The translations under genes and the position numbers were made by a program. A stretch of DNA of 64,000 nucleotides from Candidatus Methylophosphatis haderslevensis. Lineage in GTDB: Bacteria; Pseudomonadota; Gammaproteobacteria; Burkholderiales; Rhodocyclaceae. Under the pieces are notes generated by a model. The model ran no database searches. It was given only the letters and a program-made list of their open reading frames with translations, and had not been told where the DNA came from. The DNA is taken from contig JADJSA010000003.1 in assembly GCA_016711925.1 (NCBI GenBank), positions 48,792-112,791 of the forward strand, given 5' to 3'. Positions 43,569-51,604 of the stretch are shown piece after piece (position 1 is the stretch's first letter; each line of letters starts with the position of its first letter).

Positions 43569-43871
43569 ATGAAGACAGGATCGGATCGGAAATACACGCC
43601 TCAATTTCGGGCGGCGGCGGTCAAGCAGGTGATGGACGGTGGTCGCAGCGTGCCGGCGGTGGCCCGTTCGCTGGAGATGTCGCCAAAGACGCTTGCGAAC
43701 TGGGTGGGGCGTGCGCGCAAAGGCCAGGTGCTCGTGAAGCGGGAGCAGGTTCGGCCGGTGACGGAGCTGGAAGCGGAGGTGGGCCGATTGCGGCAAGAGA
43801 ATGCCAGGCTGCGCCTGGAAAAGGAGATACTAAAAAAAGCGGCGGCGTACTTTGCCAAGGAGTCGATGTGA
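43569..43871 (+). CDS. IS3 transposase OrfA, intact copy
   Basis: 100 residues. It has a helix-turn-helix (RSVPAVARSLEMSPKTLANW) and a leucine-zipper-like coil (LEAEVGRLRQENARLRLEKE) that mediates multimerisation in IS3 elements. A run of seven As then G at about 43830-43837 is a classic slippery site in the correct phase for a -1 shift into orfB. The stop overlaps the orfB GTG. Confidence 0.93.
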   Translation: MKTGSDRKYTPQFRAAAVKQVMDGGRSVPAVARSLEMSPKTLANWVGRARKGQVLVKREQVRPVTELEAEVGRLRQENARLRLEKEILKKAAAYFAKESM

Positions 43872-44764
43872 GGTACGCCTGGATAGAAGCGAATATCGAC
43901 TCCTATTCGGTCACGATGATGTGCGATCTGCTGTCGGTCTCACGCAGCGGCTTGCACGATGCGCGCCGGCGCGGGCCATCGGCACGCGCGCTCGAGGAGG
44001 CGCAGATCGTGACCCGGATTCGCCGCGCACAGCTCAAGCATCGAGGCCGATACGGTCGTCGGCGCATGACCACGGAACTGGTCGAAGAGCTCGGCCGGCC
44101 GGTCAATCACAAGCGCATTGGACGGATCATGCGAACGCATGATCTTGCCAGTCGCAAGCGTCGTCGGTTTCGCGTGGTGACCACCGACTCGAAGCACGCT
44201 CACCCGGTGGCGCTGAATGTGCTTGGACGCGATTTTGCGGCCACTGCGCCGAATCAGAAATGGCTGGCCGACCTGACCTATGTCCCGACCGATGAGGGCT
44301 GGTTGTACCTGGCCTTGGTGCTGGACCTGTTTGGCCGCAAGATCGTTGGCTGGGCGATGAGCGATACGATGCCCCAGGAACTGACCGCGGCGGCCCTGTG
44401 GGTGGCACTGGGGTGGCGCGATCCGCAGCCCGGCCTGATGCATCACTCGGATCGCGGTTCGCAATATGCCGCCCGCCACTACCGCAAGGTGCTCGAGGCG
44501 CGCGGCATCACGGTCTCCATGAGCCGCAAGGGCAATTGCTGGGACAATGCACCGATGGAGTCGGCCAATGGTACGCTGAAGGTCGAATGCGTCCATGGGG
44601 AGCATTTCCGGACCCGCGCCGAGGCCCAGCAGGCGATCGTCGAGTACATCGGCTACTACAATACGCTACGCAGACACTCGTCGTTGGGAAACGTCTCACC
44701 GGCTGAATTCGAGCGGCGCTGGCATGCCAGCGCAATCTCACTCGGCCAAAGAGTATCGCCGTGA
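43868..44764 (+). CDS. IS3-family transposase OrfB, copy 2
   Basis: 298-residue catalytic frame with the DDE set (WLADLTYVPTDE, MHHSDRGSQYA, NAPMESANGTLKVE). It starts at GTG 43868 by overlap with orfA and is in the -1 frame relative to it, so an OrfAB fusion transposase can be produced from this copy, unlike copy 1. Confidence 0.93.
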   Translation: MRYAWIEANIDSYSVTMMCDLLSVSRSGLHDARRRGPSARALEEAQIVTRIRRAQLKHRGRYGRRRMTTELVEELGRPVNHKRIGRIMRTHDLASRKRRRFRVVTTDSKHAHPVALNVLGRDFAATAPNQKWLADLTYVPTDEGWLYLALVLDLFGRKIVGWAMSDTMPQELTAAALWVALGWRDPQPGLMHHSDRGSQYAARHYRKVLEARGITVSMSRKGNCWDNAPMESANGTLKVECVHGEHFRTRAEAQQAIVEYIGYYNTLRRHSSLGNVSPAEFERRWHASAISLGQRVSP

Positions 44765-44772
44765 GCAACCAC

Positions 44773-44840
44773 GCGTTATCCACCGCCGGCCGGTTTCCGG
44801 TTCGTCGCAAGCGACCGAACCGGCCGGCCGTGGATAACGC
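44773..44840. repeat. Large hairpin in 3' part of IS3 copy 2
   Basis: Second copy of the 23-bp inverted-arm hairpin described at 41296; arms 44773-44795 and 44818-44840. Confidence 0.85.
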
Positions 44841-44963
44841 TTCTCGCTTCGTGGCGTCCGCCGAATGGGGACCGGTTCACCCTTACCCTGGCGGGGGACG
44901 GGGCGGGAGGGGGTCGAGTGCTGTCAACGCCGCGGGCGTTCGCCGGCTCCCGTCGATCCGAAC

Positions 44964-46649
44964 CTATTTGTTGCCCGGCCTGGCTGACGCCGACGGTTCG
45001 CGCAGCATTCGCCGCAGCACCTTGCCGATGTTGGTCTTGGGCAGGGGCTCGGTGCGGAACTGGACCAGCTTGGGCACCTTGTAGCCGGTCAGGTGCTCAC
45101 GGCAGTGGGCGATCAACGCCTCTTCGGTGAGCCCGGGATCCTTTGGCACCACCACGATCTTCACCACTTCGCCCGATCGTTCGTCGGGCGCGCCGATCGC
45201 GGCCACTTCCATCACGCCGGCGTGCATCATCACGATGTCTTCGATCTCGTTGGGATAGACGTTGAAGCCCGAGACCAGGATCATGTCCTTCTTGCGGTCG
45301 GTGATCTTGAAGTAGCCGCGCTCGTCCATGAAGCCCATGTCGCCGGTGCGGAACCAGCCGTTGATGAACGCCTGCTCGGTCTCCTGCGGCCGGTTCCAGT
45401 AGCCGCGCATCACCTGCGGACCGCGCACGCACAGCTCGCCCACCTCGCCGACCGGCATCTCGTTGCCGGTGTCGTCGAGAATGGCCAGATCGGTCGACGG
45501 GACCGGCAGGCCGATGGTGCCGGTCCATTGCTTGATGTCGAGCGGGTTGCCGGTGACCACCGGCGAGGTTTCGGTGAGCCCGTAGCCCTCGATCAGCGGC
45601 GCGCCGGTAAGCGCTTCCCATTTCTTTGCCACCGTCTGCTGCACCGCCATGCCGCCGGCGAAGGCGAGCTTGAGCGAACGGCCCGCCACCTCGGCAAAAC
45701 CCGGCGCGTTGAGCAGCGCATGGAACAGCGTATTGACGCCGAGAATCGCGGTGAACTGCACCTTGCCCAGTTCCTTGATCATGGCCGGCAGGTCGCGCGG
45801 ATTGGTGATCAGCACGATGTGCGAGCCGAGCTTGAAGAAGATCAGGCTGACCGTCAGCGACAGGATGTGGTAGAGCGGCAGCGGTATCACCATCACCTCG
45901 CTGCCTTCGATCATGTTGATCGCGACCCACGCCGAGGCCTGCTGCAGGTTGGCCACCATGTTGCGGTGAGTGAGTACCGCGCCCTTGGCCACGCCGGTGG
46001 TGCCGCCGGTGTACTGCAGGAAGGCCACGTCGTCGTGGCTCAGCGCCACCGGCGCCAGCGCGTGCCGGCGGCCGGCGGCCAGCGCGGCCGGCAGGGGCAC
46101 GGCGCCGTCGATTTGCCACGCCGGCACCATTTTCTTGACGTGCTTGACCACCAGGTTGGTGATCAGGCCCTTGAGCCCGGGCAGCAGGTCGCCGACCTGG
46201 GTGGTGATGACGGTTTTCACCGGCGTGCGCGGCAGCACTTCCTGCAGCGTAGTGGCGAAATTCTCCAGCACCACGATCGCGCTGGCGCCGGAATCCTTGA
46301 GCTGGTGTTCCAGTTCGCGCGCGGTGTAGAGCGGGTTGCAGTTGACCACCGTGAGTCCCGCCCGCAGCGCGCCGAACATGACCACCGGATACTGCAGCAG
46401 GTTGGGCATCATGATGGCGAGGCGGTCGCCCTTCGTCAGCCCCAGTTCCTGCTGCAGGTAGGCGGCGAAATTGCGCGTCGCCTCGTCAAGCTGGCCGAAG
46501 CTCATGCGCGCGCCCATGTTGCTGAACGCGGTGCGCTCGCCGTGGCGCGCGCAGGTCTTCTCGAATATTTCCTTCAGCGAGGCATGCTCGTCGATGTTCA
46601 CCTCGGCCGGGATGCCGTCGGGGTAATGCTTGGTCCAGATCCTGTCCAT
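44964..46649 (-). CDS. fadD: Long-chain fatty acid-CoA ligase
   Basis: AMP-forming acyl-CoA synthetase (561 residues) that activates fatty acids to acyl-CoA for beta-oxidation. The P-loop-like motif is LQYTGGTTGVAKGAVLTH; then GYGLTETSPVV, GWFRTGDMGFMDERGYF, DRKKDMILVSGFNVYPNEIE and the C-terminal catalytic lysine in LPKTNIGKVLRR. The ATG at 46649 is preceded by a strong AGGAGGAG. The gene is monocistronic here, between the IS cluster and a long intergenic region. Confidence 0.95.
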   Translation of the reverse strand: MDRIWTKHYPDGIPAEVNIDEHASLKEIFEKTCARHGERTAFSNMGARMSFGQLDEATRNFAAYLQQELGLTKGDRLAIMMPNLLQYPVVMFGALRAGLTVVNCNPLYTARELEHQLKDSGASAIVVLENFATTLQEVLPRTPVKTVITTQVGDLLPGLKGLITNLVVKHVKKMVPAWQIDGAVPLPAALAAGRRHALAPVALSHDDVAFLQYTGGTTGVAKGAVLTHRNMVANLQQASAWVAINMIEGSEVMVIPLPLYHILSLTVSLIFFKLGSHIVLITNPRDLPAMIKELGKVQFTAILGVNTLFHALLNAPGFAEVAGRSLKLAFAGGMAVQQTVAKKWEALTGAPLIEGYGLTETSPVVTGNPLDIKQWTGTIGLPVPSTDLAILDDTGNEMPVGEVGELCVRGPQVMRGYWNRPQETEQAFINGWFRTGDMGFMDERGYFKITDRKKDMILVSGFNVYPNEIEDIVMMHAGVMEVAAIGAPDERSGEVVKIVVVPKDPGLTEEALIAHCREHLTGYKVPKLVQFRTEPLPKTNIGKVLRRMLREPSASARPGNK

Positions 46650-46810
46650 GACTCCTCCTGTTGTTTTGTCTCCGGCCGCGCCGGGTCGGCTGATCCTGCG
46701 CGCCGCGGGATCGCACTGGCGTTCGACCCGCGCCGGGCAGGCGCCGGGCAACACTTTACCGTGAGCGCACCCGCCTGTGCTCGCCCGGTCCGATCGGCCC
46801 GATGCCCGGC
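46650..46810. other. Intergenic DNA upstream of fadD
   Basis: Start of a 468-base gap (46650-47117) that should carry the fadD promoter on the minus strand; no convincing box pair was seen. The diverged palindromic repeat at 46811 lies in the same gap. Confidence 0.35.
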
Positions 46811-46885
46811 TGCGAGCCGCATGAACAGGCGATCTGCGGCATGGCAAGCCTGGAAGCAAGTATCCATGCGGGTTCTGGCGTGGCA
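46811..46885. repeat. Diverged member of palindromic repeat family
   Basis: The left half CGAGCCGCATGAACAGGCGATCT matches the copy at 3825; the right half TCCATGCGGGTTCTGGCG is identical to the right arm of copy A at 34378. The arms pair over about nine bases (CCGCATGAA against TCCATGCGG with a mismatch) and an inner CAGGC/GCCTG stem is possible. Confidence 0.55.
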
Positions 46886-47117
46886 TGCCGTGCGAAGGCG
46901 TCCCGATGCGGCTTGCAGACACGCGCCTCGGCCGCTCCCGGCAATGGGGCACGGCGGCGGGCGGGCGGCACGAGGCCGTCGCGCGGTCTTCTGCGCACGG
47001 CCGTGAGCGAATGCGCGGGATCGCCGTCGCCGAATCGCTAAAGTCGCACGGTGCACGGCCGTAACGGCGCTATGTTCCCCGCATTGTGCGGGCGCCGCTG
47101 ACGAAGGAGGCTCGACC

Positions 47118-47207
47118 ATGCTGGACACCCTGATCGTATTCGGTCTGCTCGGCGCCATCGCGGTGTTCGTCCTGTACGTGCTGCCCAGGCAATCGGACGC
47201 CGAGTAG
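47118..47207 (+). CDS. 29-residue single-pass membrane peptide
   Basis: The sequence starts MLDTLIVFGLLGAIAVFVLY and ends VLPRQSDAE: one hydrophobic helix with an acidic C-terminus. GAAGGAGG lies nine bases before the ATG. Size and style resemble KdpF- or CydX-like accessory peptides, but no matching complex is encoded nearby. The gene stands alone between fadD (divergent) and the deacetylase-like gene. Confidence 0.5.
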   Translation: MLDTLIVFGLLGAIAVFVLYVLPRQSDAE

Positions 47208-47403
47208 CCCCCCCCGGTTCGCCATCGCACGGCGCGGGAACAGGCGCCGCGCACGGGAGCCGCTCGTCGCGCCTGCAGTCGCCTGATCGGGACGGTCGTC
47301 GTGAGTACATCAACGGTACACTCGATGCCAAGGCAGGCCCGATATCCGATCGGCCGCTCACCGCGAAATCGACCTCGAACGCTTGGCGCTACCATACCCG
47401 GCG

Positions 47404-48324
47404 ATGACCTGTGCCTATCTGACCCACGCCGATTGCCGGCTGCACAACATGGGCGACGCCCACCCCGAGTCGCCGGCGCGGCTGGACGCGGTGGAGCGCG
47501 GCCTGCGCGATGCGCGCCTGCTCGACCGCCTGCGCAGGATCGAGGCGCCGCCTGCCTCGCGCGAGCAACTGCTGCGCGTCCATGAGGCCACGTATCTCGA
47601 CCGGCTGAACAATTCGCTGCCGGACGAGGGCATCCATCGGCTCGATCCCGACACCGCGCTGAGCCCGGGTTCGCTGCTTTCGGCGCAGCGGGCGGCCGGG
47701 GCGGTGGTCGGCGCTGTTGACCTGGTGATGGCGGGCGAGGTGCGCAGCGCCTTCTGCGCGGTGCGGCCGCCCGGGCATCACGCGCGGCCTGGCCGGGCGA
47801 TGGGCTTTTGCATCTACGGTAACGTGGCGGTCGGTGTCGCGCACGCTTTGGCGGTCCATCGCGTGAAACGCGTTGCGGTGGTCGATTTCGATGTGCACCA
47901 CGGCAACGGCACCGAGGAGATGTTTCGCGCCGAGCCGCGCGTGCTGCTGGTCGATAGCTTCCAGCATCCCTACTACCCGCACGCCGGGTCGCAACCGCGG
48001 CCCGGTTTCGTGCCGATTGCGCTGCCCGCGGGAACCGGCGGCCCGGCCTTTCGCGAGGCGTACCGGCGCAGCGGTCTGCCGGCGCTGAAGGCGTTTCGGC
48101 CGGAACTGGTGTTTTTCTCCGCCGGGTTCGACGCGCATCGCGACGATCCGCTGGCGCAGTTGCAGCTCGACGAGAGCGACTATGCCTGGCTCACGCACGA
48201 AGTGCGCGACATTGCCGAAGCCTTTGCCGGCGGGCGCATGGTTTCGGCGCTCGAAGGCGGCTACCGGCTTGATGCGCTCGGGCGCAGCGTGGCGGCGCAT
48301 ATCGCGGCACTTGCCGATTGCTGA
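47404..48324 (+). CDS. Histone deacetylase-family hydrolase
   Basis: Zinc-dependent amidohydrolase of the HDAC/AcuC/acetylpolyamine family (306 residues). The active site is visible: RPPGHHARPGRAMGFCIYGN (His-His pair), VAVVDFDVHHGNGTEEMF (zinc Asp and His), FSAGFDAHRDDPL (zinc Asp) and ALEGGYRLDAL. In bacteria these enzymes remove acyl groups from small molecules or proteins; the substrate is unknown. The ATG at 47404 (MTCAYLTH) is chosen by family alignment. Confidence 0.92.
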   Translation: MTCAYLTHADCRLHNMGDAHPESPARLDAVERGLRDARLLDRLRRIEAPPASREQLLRVHEATYLDRLNNSLPDEGIHRLDPDTALSPGSLLSAQRAAGAVVGAVDLVMAGEVRSAFCAVRPPGHHARPGRAMGFCIYGNVAVGVAHALAVHRVKRVAVVDFDVHHGNGTEEMFRAEPRVLLVDSFQHPYYPHAGSQPRPGFVPIALPAGTGGPAFREAYRRSGLPALKAFRPELVFFSAGFDAHRDDPLAQLQLDESDYAWLTHEVRDIAEAFAGGRMVSALEGGYRLDALGRSVAAHIAALADC

Positions 48325-48363
48325 GCGGCCTCCGGTACAATCGGCGCAACAAGGAGGAAGCGA

Positions 48364-48807
48364 ATGTCCGTCGAGTGGTGGCACTGGATCGTGCTGGGGA
48401 TCGCGCTGATCGTTGCCGAGCTGGCGGTTCCGCAGTTCGTGCTGATCTGGTTCGGCCTGGGCAGCCTGCTGGTGGGCCTGGCGGTGCTGGTTCTGCCCGG
48501 GATGGGTCTGACCGCGCAATTTCTGCTGTGGACGCTGGCATCGCTGGCGATGATCGCGCTATGGTTCAAGGTGTTCAAGCGCGGTGCGCACAAGACGCGA
48601 ATCGGCATGTCCGACGCAAATGTCGTCGGCGAAGTCGGGGTGCTGACGCGGGCGGTCGAGCCGTTCGAGCGCGGCAGTGTGCGCTTCCAGAAGCCGCTGA
48701 TGGGCTCGGAAGTGTGGGAGTGCATCGCCGACGAGTCGATCCGGGCCAATGACCGAGTGCGGGTGACGTCGATCGAGGGCAATATCCTTAAAGTGGGGAA
48801 AGCATGA
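48364..48807 (+). CDS. NfeD-family membrane protein
   Basis: 147 residues. It has two or three N-terminal membrane helices (WIVLGIALIVAELAV to about residue 68) and a C-terminal OB-fold domain typical of NfeD (VGEVGVLTRAV, DRVRVTSIEGNILKV). NfeD short forms are usually encoded with a stomatin/slipin, exactly as here, and are thought to form membrane-microdomain scaffolds with it. AAGGAGG precedes the start and the stop overlaps the slipin gene. Confidence 0.92.
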   Translation: MSVEWWHWIVLGIALIVAELAVPQFVLIWFGLGSLLVGLAVLVLPGMGLTAQFLLWTLASLAMIALWFKVFKRGAHKTRIGMSDANVVGEVGVLTRAVEPFERGSVRFQKPLMGSEVWECIADESIRANDRVRVTSIEGNILKVGKA

Positions 48808-49676
48808 TGGAGGCGGGCATGAGTGCAGGTTTCGTTGTGGTGCTGGCGATACTGGCATTTGTCGCCATTACCGCCTGGAAGGGCGTGCGGATCGTGCCGC
48901 AGGGGGAGGAATGGATCGTCGAGCGGCTGGGCAAGTACCATGGCACGCTGAGCCCGGGCCTGAACATCATCATTCCCTATCTCGATGACATCGCCTACAA
49001 GCTGATCACCAAGGACATCATCCTGGATGTGCAGGAACAGGAAGTCATCACGCGCGACAACGCCGTCATACTGACCAACGCGATCGCCTTCATCAAGGTG
49101 ACCGATCCGGTCAAGGCGGTGTATGGCGTGACCGACTTCTCCGAGGCGATCCGCAACATGATAATGACCACCCTGCGCTCGATCGTCGGCGAGATGGATC
49201 TCAACGAGGCGCTGTCCTCGCGCGACAAGATCAAGCTGCGCCTGCGCGAGAGCATTGCTGACGAGGCGATCGACTGGGGGCTGACCGTCAAGTCGGTCGA
49301 GATTCAGGACATCAAGCCGTCGGAGTCGATGCAGCGGGCGATGGAAATGCAGGCCAGCGCCGACCGCGAGCGCAACGCCGTGGTCACCCGCGCCGAAGGC
49401 CAGAAGCAGGCGATGATCCTGGAAGCCGAAGCGCGGCTCGAATCGGCCAAGCGCGATGCGACCGCGCAGGTGACGCTGGCCGAAGCCTCGGCCGAATCGA
49501 TCCGCCGCGTGACCGCCTCGTTCGGCAACGAACCGGCACCGATGATGTATCTGCTCGGCGAGAAGTACATCGGCGCGATGCGCAAGCTGGGCGAATCGCA
49601 GAACGCCAAGGTGGTGGTGCTGCCGGCCGATTTGCAGGACGCGCTGAAGGGCCTGTTCGCCAAGTCGCGCGGCTGA
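48804..49676 (+). CDS. SPFH-domain slipin / stomatin-like protein (QmcA type)
   Basis: 290 residues. A single N-terminal membrane anchor (FVVVLAILAFVAITAW) is followed by the SPFH/band-7 domain (IVPQGEEWIVERLGKYHGTL, DVQEQEVITRDNA, LRSIVGEMDLNEALSSRD) and a coiled coil rich in Ala/Glu (RAEGQKQAMILEAEARLESA). It oligomerises in membrane microdomains in known cases. The first ATG overlaps the NfeD stop; the ATG at 48819 with GGAGG five bases upstream is a good alternative. It is tail-to-tail with smpB with no spacer. Confidence 0.94.
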   Translation: MMEAGMSAGFVVVLAILAFVAITAWKGVRIVPQGEEWIVERLGKYHGTLSPGLNIIIPYLDDIAYKLITKDIILDVQEQEVITRDNAVILTNAIAFIKVTDPVKAVYGVTDFSEAIRNMIMTTLRSIVGEMDLNEALSSRDKIKLRLRESIADEAIDWGLTVKSVEIQDIKPSESMQRAMEMQASADRERNAVVTRAEGQKQAMILEAEARLESAKRDATAQVTLAEASAESIRRVTASFGNEPAPMMYLLGEKYIGAMRKLGESQNAKVVVLPADLQDALKGLFAKSRG

Positions 49677-50123
49677 TCAGGCCTTGACGCGCATCAGCCG
49701 CTGCTTCTCGCGCTCCCAGTCCTTTTTCTTTTCGTCTTCGCGCTTGTCGTGCTGCTTCTTGCCCTTGGCCAGCCCGATCTCGAGCTTGATGCGGCCTTTC
49801 TTGTAGTGCAAATCCAGCGGCACCAGCGTGAAACCGGCACGCTCGACCTTGCCGACCAGCTTGTTGATCTCCGCGGCGTGTAACAGCAGCTTGCGGGTGC
49901 GCGTCGGATCGGTCTTGATGTGGGTCGAGGCGGTTTGCAGCGCCGAAATGTGCATGCCGATGATGAATACCTCGCCGCGGCGCAGCACGACGTAGGCTTC
50001 CTTGATCTGCACCCGCGACGCGCGGATCGCCTTGACCTCCCAGCCTTCGAGGGCGAGGCCGGCTTCGAAGCGTTCTTCGATGAAGTAGTCGTGGAAGGCT
50101 TTCTTGTTGTCGGCGATCGACAT
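49677..50123 (-). CDS. smpB: SsrA-binding protein SmpB
   Basis: Binds tmRNA and places it in stalled ribosomes for trans-translation. The 148 residues begin MSIADNKKAFHDYFIEERFE, contain GWEVKAIRASRVQIKEAYV, and end in the lysine-rich tail (KREDEKKKDWEREKQRLMRV) that becomes helical in the mRNA channel. The ATG at 50123 is fixed by the conserved N-terminus. It is divergent from ratA, a common betaproteobacterial arrangement. No tmRNA gene was found in the window. Confidence 0.96.
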   Translation of the reverse strand: MSIADNKKAFHDYFIEERFEAGLALEGWEVKAIRASRVQIKEAYVVLRRGEVFIIGMHISALQTASTHIKTDPTRTRKLLLHAAEINKLVGKVERAGFTLVPLDLHYKKGRIKLEIGLAKGKKQHDKREDEKKKDWEREKQRLMRVKA

Positions 50124-50219
50124 GGAATTGCGGCGACAGCATGGCTGCTGGCCGGACAGGCTGATTTGTTGCGCTAGAATGCCGGATTCTAGCAGAGCCG
50201 CCCACCCCCCCTCCGTCGC

Positions 50220-50660
50220 ATGGCCACGGTCAAGAAACTCGTCCTGATCGAATTCACACCACAGCAGATGTTCGAACTGGTCGACCGCGTCGAGAATTAC
50301 CCGCAGTTCCTTCCCTGGTGTGGCGGCAGCGAGCTGCTGGACCGCAGCGATACCATCACCCGCGCCCGCCTGCACATCAACTACCACGGCATCAAGGCGA
50401 GCTTTTCGACCGAGAACGACAAGCTGTTCCCGACCCATATGCTGATCAAGCGCATGGACGGGCCGTTCCACCATCTTGACGGCACCTGGAACTTCACGGC
50501 GCTGGGCGAGCACGCCTGCAAGGTCGAATTCAGCCTGCATTACGAGTTTTCCAGCAAGCTGATCGAGAAGGCGGTCGGGCCGGTATTCAGCCACATTGCT
50601 AACACCCTGGTCGACTCCTTCGTCAAGCGGGCCGAACAGGTCTATCCGCGGAGCGCTTGA
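50220..50660 (+). CDS. ratA: RatA/COQ10-type START-domain protein
   Basis: 146-residue lipid-binding-fold protein. Relatives are annotated either as RatA ribosome-association toxin or as ubiquinone-binding COQ10-like proteins. Conserved motifs include MFELVDRVENYPQFLPWCGGS, then FSTEN and FHHLDGTWNF, and a C-terminal helix (GPVFSHIANTLVDSFVKRAE). The role as chaperone for respiratory quinone is at least as plausible as the toxin role. It overlaps ratB. Confidence 0.93.
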   Translation: MATVKKLVLIEFTPQQMFELVDRVENYPQFLPWCGGSELLDRSDTITRARLHINYHGIKASFSTENDKLFPTHMLIKRMDGPFHHLDGTWNFTALGEHACKVEFSLHYEFSSKLIEKAVGPVFSHIANTLVDSFVKRAEQVYPRSA

Positions 50661-51019
50661 GCGTGGCGCCCGTATCCGGCGAATCGATTCGCGTCGAAGT
50701 CATCTACGCGCTGCGGGACAAGGCGGAGCGGGTGCCGCTGACGCTTGCGGCGGGTAGCACGGTGCAACAGGCGATCGAGTTTTCCGGCCTGCTGCAGAAG
50801 CACCCGGAGATCGATTTGCCCACCAGCAAAGTTGGGATCTACGCCAAGCTGGTGAAACTCGATCAGGCCCTGCGGGATCGCGACCGGGTGGAGATCTATC
50901 GTCCGCTGCTCGCCGACCCGAAGGAAGTGCGGCGTCAGCGCGCCGCCGAAGGCAAGGTCATGAAGAAGGGCGCGGGCGCCGCGGCAGCCGCACAAACCAC
51001 CGAACAAGGCGAGACGTAG
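50657..51019 (+). CDS. ratB: RnfH/RatB ubiquitin-like fold protein
   Basis: 120 residues with the RnfH-family core: IRVEVIYALRDKAERVPLTL, a GSTVQQAIEFSGLL helix, KVGIYAKLVKLDQALRDRDRVEIYRPLLADPKEVRRQRA, then a low-complexity Ala/Lys tail. The function is unknown. It is nearly always next to ratA. The start is TTG 50657 (overlapping the ratA stop) or GTG 50663. Confidence 0.9.
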   Translation: MSVAPVSGESIRVEVIYALRDKAERVPLTLAAGSTVQQAIEFSGLLQKHPEIDLPTSKVGIYAKLVKLDQALRDRDRVEIYRPLLADPKEVRRQRAAEGKVMKKGAGAAAAAQTTEQGET

Positions 51020-51061
51020 CGTCTCGCCCGCCGCCCGGTCGGCAAGCCCGCGCCCGCCGGA

Positions 51062-51532
51062 TTACTTGCAGGAGTCGGCGATGATTTTCTTGGTGCGCTC
51101 GACTTCGGCACTGCGCTGGGCATCGTCGAGGAACTCGCGCTCGCCCTGGGCATTGAAACGGGCGACGCGCTGGCCGGACTCCAGCGCGGCGAGCTGATTC
51201 TTCGCGCTGTCGCAGTTCTGCGCCGTGGCCTTGGCGTCGGCGCCATCCTTGTCGGCCTTGGCTTGCTTGTCGCCTTGCTCCTGCTGGCGCTTCTTCAACT
51301 CCAGTTCGCGGTCTGCGGTGGTCGGGCTGGCGGTGCTCGGCGCCGGCTGGCTGATCTCGCCGACGGCGTCGCGCCGCAGCATCCGCGACGGGATGTTTCC
51401 CGGCGGCGGGTTGTCCGAATAGACATACTGGCCCGACTTGTCCTTCCATTGATAGATGTACTCGCCGGCCGCGCATTGACCGGCGATGCACAGCGCCGCG
51501 GCACTCAGAAACAGGCTACCAAGTACTTGCAT
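51062..51532 (-). CDS. DUF4124-domain exported protein
   Basis: 156 residues. A cleavable signal peptide (VLGSLFLSAAALCIAGQCAAG) is followed by the DUF4124 core (IYQWKDKSGQYVYSDNPPP) and a long charged, lysine/glutamine-rich coil (ELELKKRQQEQGDKQAKADK). Such proteins are periplasmic, abundant in betaproteobacteria and of unknown function. GGGAGAGA precedes the ATG at 51532. It is divergent from guaB. Confidence 0.9.
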   Translation of the reverse strand: MQVLGSLFLSAAALCIAGQCAAGEYIYQWKDKSGQYVYSDNPPPGNIPSRMLRRDAVGEISQPAPSTASPTTADRELELKKRQQEQGDKQAKADKDGADAKATAQNCDSAKNQLAALESGQRVARFNAQGEREFLDDAQRSAEVERTKKIIADSCK

Positions 51533-51548
51533 TCGTCTCTCCCGCGGT

Positions 51549-51577
51549 TTGCCCGGGTTGGGGCACCTGCGTATAAT
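51549..51577 (+). promoter_or_regulatory. Sigma-70 promoter of guaB
   Basis: TTGCCC (51549-51554), a 17-base spacer and a perfect TATAAT (51572-51577), 27 bases before the guaB ATG. Confidence 0.75.
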
Positions 51578-51604
51578 ACGTTTTTGCCACATAGGGTTAA
51601 AGTC

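Larger units (their letters stand above)
43565..44879 (+). mobile_element. IS3-family insertion sequence, copy 2 (left end missing, frames intact)
   Basis: Nearly identical to copy 1 (1315 shared bases, two more than in copy 1 because of its two deletions, and only a handful of substitutions) from GGAAATG just before orfA to the right terminal repeat ending GGTTCA at 44879. The left terminal repeat and about 60 bases before orfA are absent. Copies 1 and 2 are in the same orientation about 3.5 kb apart. Confidence 0.9.

Noticed and set aside
40094..44764. Composite transposon carrying cargo
   Set aside because: The two IS3 copies flank only another IS and a broken gene, one copy lacks an end, and no target duplication was seen.
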